Assembly: GCA_030148625.1 (NCBI GenBank)
Contig: JASBTC010000383.1
Span: forward strand, 1 to 6,327
DNA: 6,327 bases
Source: Sphingobium sp.
GTDB taxonomy: Bacteria > Pseudomonadota > Alphaproteobacteria > Sphingomonadales > Sphingomonadaceae
Reading direction: 5' to 3'
A program made the position numbers and the translations under genes. This document shows positions 5,244-6,327 of the stretch, in pieces. Within the stretch, counting starts at the first letter, position 1, and every line of letters starts with the position of its first letter. The notes beneath the pieces were generated by a model. That model did no database searches and was not told the DNA's origin. It saw nothing but the letters and a program-made list of their open reading frames with translations.

Positions 5244-5259
5244 TGTGACGGCGGTCACA
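5244..5259. promoter_or_regulatory. CRP-type binding site, perfect TGTGA-N6-TCACA
   Basis: TGTGA (5244-5248), six bases, TCACA (5255-5259): an exact match to the CRP core, with symmetry extending to TGTGAC/GTCACA. A further half-site GTGAC (5261-5265) makes an overlapping palindrome GTCAC-AG-GTGAC (5254-5265). The site lies in the divergent spacer between the Crp/Fnr gene (75 nt away) and the DUF4169 gene (51 nt away), so it could control either or both. Confidence 0.75.
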
Positions 5260-5273
5260 GGTGACGAAAGACC

Positions 5274-5300
5274 TTCGATTTCGACATGTGCGCTGATAGA
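5274..5300 (+). promoter_or_regulatory. Weak candidate promoter of the DUF4169 gene
   Basis: TTCGAT (5274-5279) and GATAGA (5295-5300) could be -35 and -10 elements with a 15-base spacer. The start of transcription would fall near 5307, only a few bases before the ATG at 5310, giving a leaderless or nearly leaderless message. That would fit the absence of a Shine-Dalgarno sequence. The matches are poor, so confidence is low. Confidence 0.22.
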
Positions 5301-5312
5301 CTGATGCACATG
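5285..5312. repeat. Inverted repeat CATGTGC-N14-GCACATG over the DUF4169 start codon
   Basis: Perfect 7-base arms at 5285-5291 and 5306-5312; the right arm contains the ATG at 5310-5312. If the message starts upstream of 5285, the pairing would hide the start codon. If it starts near 5307, the repeat would matter only as DNA. Confidence 0.4.
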
Positions 5313-5486
5313 GGCGACGTCATCAACCTGAGATCCGCGCGCAAGGCCAAGGCCCGCGCGACGGCCGCGACGCAGGCCGCCGCGAACCGCGCGAAATTCG
5401 GGCGCACCAAGGCGGAAAAGACGGCGGACGCGCAGGAAAAGAACCGCGCCGAGCGGCTGCTCGACGGCGCAAGACGCGAAGACTGA
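5310..5486 (+). CDS. DUF4169 family small basic protein
   Basis: A 58-aa protein starting MGDVINLRSARKAKARA, then AANRAKFGRTKAEKTADA, ending RLLDGARRED. This layout (INLR start, FGRTKAEK centre, LDGxRRE end) is what I know as DUF4169, a short alphaproteobacterial family with no known function. Composition is rich in Ala, Lys and Arg, with a long predicted helix at about 8-52. There is no signal peptide or membrane segment, so it is presumably cytoplasmic. ATGs also exist in frame at 5286 and 5304, but the family begins at the MGDVINL methionine, so 5310 is chosen. No Shine-Dalgarno sequence is visible. It is divergent from the Crp/Fnr gene and convergent with pyrG, from which it is separated by only 23 nt. 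It may respond to the CRP-type site upstream. Confidence 0.88.
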   Translation: MGDVINLRSARKAKARATAATQAAANRAKFGRTKAEKTADAQEKNRAERLLDGARRED

Positions 5487-5509
5487 GGTCGGCCCGCCGG
5501 ACCGGTGGA

Positions 5510-6327
5510 TCAGACCAGGCGCGACTGTTTCAGTGCGGCCTCGATGAAGCTCGCGAACAGCGGATGCGGCGCGAACGGCTTGCTCTTGAGCTCGGGGTGG
5601 AACTGCACGCCGACGAACCAGGGATGATCGGGCCGCTCGACGATCTCCGGCAGCGCGCCGTCCGGCGACATGCCCGAAAAGACCAGACCGCCCTTTTCCA
5701 GCGGATCGCGGTAATGGACGTTCACTTCGTAGCGGTGACGATGGCGCTCGCTGATCTCGGATGTGCCGTAGATGCTTGCGACATGGCTGTTGCCCGTAAG
5801 CATCGCGGGATAGGCGCCGAGCCGCATCGTGCCGCCCAGATCACCGCCTGCCTCGCGCTTCTGCAGGCCCTCGGCAGTCATCCATTCGGTGATCAGGCCG
5901 ACCACGGGCTCGTCGGTCGGGCCGAATTCGGTGGTCGATGCCGCGGCGATGCCCGCGGTGTTCCGCGCGCCTTCGATGCAGGCCATCTGCATGCCCAGGC
6001 AGATCCCGAAAAAGGGCACGTTCTTTTCGCGCGCGAAGCGGACGCTGGCGATCTTGCCTTCCGATCCGCGCTCGCCAAAGCCGCCGGGCACGAGGATCGC
6101 ATGCATCGGCTCGAGCATCGCGGCGATATCGCCCTCGCTCTGCTCGAACAGCTCGGCGTCGAGCCACTTGATGTTGACCTTCACCCGGTTGGCGATGCCG
6201 CCATGGACGAGCGCTTCGTTGAGCGACTTATAGGCGTCCGCCAGGCCGACATATTTGCCGACGACGCCGATCGTGACCTCTCCCTCCGGATTGTGGAGCC
6301 GGTCCATGATATCGTCCCAGCGCGCGA
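5510..6327 (-). CDS. pyrG: CTP synthase, C-terminal glutaminase part, cut by window edge
   Basis: CTP synthase makes CTP from UTP, ATP and glutamine, the last step of de novo pyrimidine nucleotide synthesis. The window holds about the last 271 residues: the linker ([20 protein letters not shown]) and the whole class I glutamine amidotransferase domain. The N-terminal synthetase half, roughly 270 residues in this family, lies beyond the right edge. The frame is open to base 6327, so the Met at 6307 is internal and not a start. Motifs, counted from that Met: oxyanion strand [11 protein letters not shown] (71-81), nucleophile Cys103 in [11 protein letters not shown], and the His237/Glu239 dyad in [23 protein letters not shown] (18-30) is typical of PyrG. 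All catalytic residues are present, so the enzyme should be functional. I see no convincing terminator in the 23-nt convergent gap to DUF4169. Confidence 0.97.
   Translation of the reverse strand, partial: ARWDDIMDRLHNPEGEVTIGVVGKYVGLADAYKSLNEALVHGGIANRVKVNIKWLDAELFEQSEGDIAAMLEPMHAILVPGGFGERGSEGKIASVRFAREKNVPFFGICLGMQMACIEGARNTAGIAAASTTEFGPTDEPVVGLITEWMTAEGLQKREAGGDLGGTMRLGAYPAMLTGNSHVASIYGTSEISERHRHRYEVNVHYRDPLEKGGLVFSGMSPDGALPEIVERPDHPWFVGVQFHPELKSKPFAPHPLFASFIEAALKQSRLV

Noticed and set aside
5487..5503. Hairpin between DUF4169 and pyrG as a bidirectional terminator
   Set aside because: GGTC-GG pairs with CC-GACC only with a bulge, and there is no T-tract on either strand.
1..6327. CRISPR array, insertion sequence, prophage, toxin-antitoxin, tRNA or rRNA genes
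   Set aside because: I saw no regularly spaced direct repeats, transposase or integrase motifs, toxin-antitoxin pairs, or tRNA-like cloverleaf sequences. The genes are ordinary chromosomal ones.

Overview
The window is high-GC DNA with the gene content and protein signatures of an alphaproteobacterium, most likely a sphingomonad (Sphingomonadales). The evidence is the DnaE N-terminus, a single LolC-type permease paired with LolD, an MGDVINLR-type DUF4169 protein, and an IbpA-like small heat shock protein with a structured leader. All gene names come from reading the translations; no database was searched.

Region 1-3348 is a leftward (minus-strand) gene train. In transcription order it holds lolC (LolC/E-type permease), lolD (its ATPase), a secreted DUF1579-like protein, a glutathione peroxidase and the 5' end of dnaE, which runs off the left edge. 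lolC and lolD overlap by 8 nt. lolD and the DUF1579-like gene are 11 nt apart, with a Shine-Dalgarno sequence abutting the lolD stop. The DUF1579-like gene and gpx share an ATGA overlap. The first four genes therefore look translationally coupled; dnaE follows after 58 nt. They join lipoprotein export, an envelope protein of unknown role, peroxide detoxification and replication in one probable transcript.

Region 3349-3814 is a 466-nt non-coding divergent spacer unusually rich in inverted repeats. From left to right it holds a TGGCAAC/GTTGCCA repeat before lolC, a REP-like palindrome, two strong adjacent hairpins (one with 12 bp and a GAAA loop), an RpoH-type promoter, and an ~88-nt leader that folds into three hairpins. 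Each leader hairpin has one bulged G on its 5' side, and the last covers the Shine-Dalgarno sequence. This is the layout of a ROSE-type RNA thermometer, directly before an IbpA-like hsp20 gene at 3815-4294. It is the most interesting element in the window.

Region 4295-5509 starts with two intrinsic terminators, one for hsp20 and one for the opposing regulator gene. A Crp/Fnr-family regulator follows on the minus strand. Its upstream region carries a perfect TGTGA-N6-TCACA site, and its recognition helix keeps the three residues that E. coli CRP uses to read that sequence, so autoregulation is likely. A divergent 58-aa DUF4169 gene follows. Region 5510-6327 is the 3' end of pyrG (CTP synthase, glutaminase domain), which runs off the right edge.
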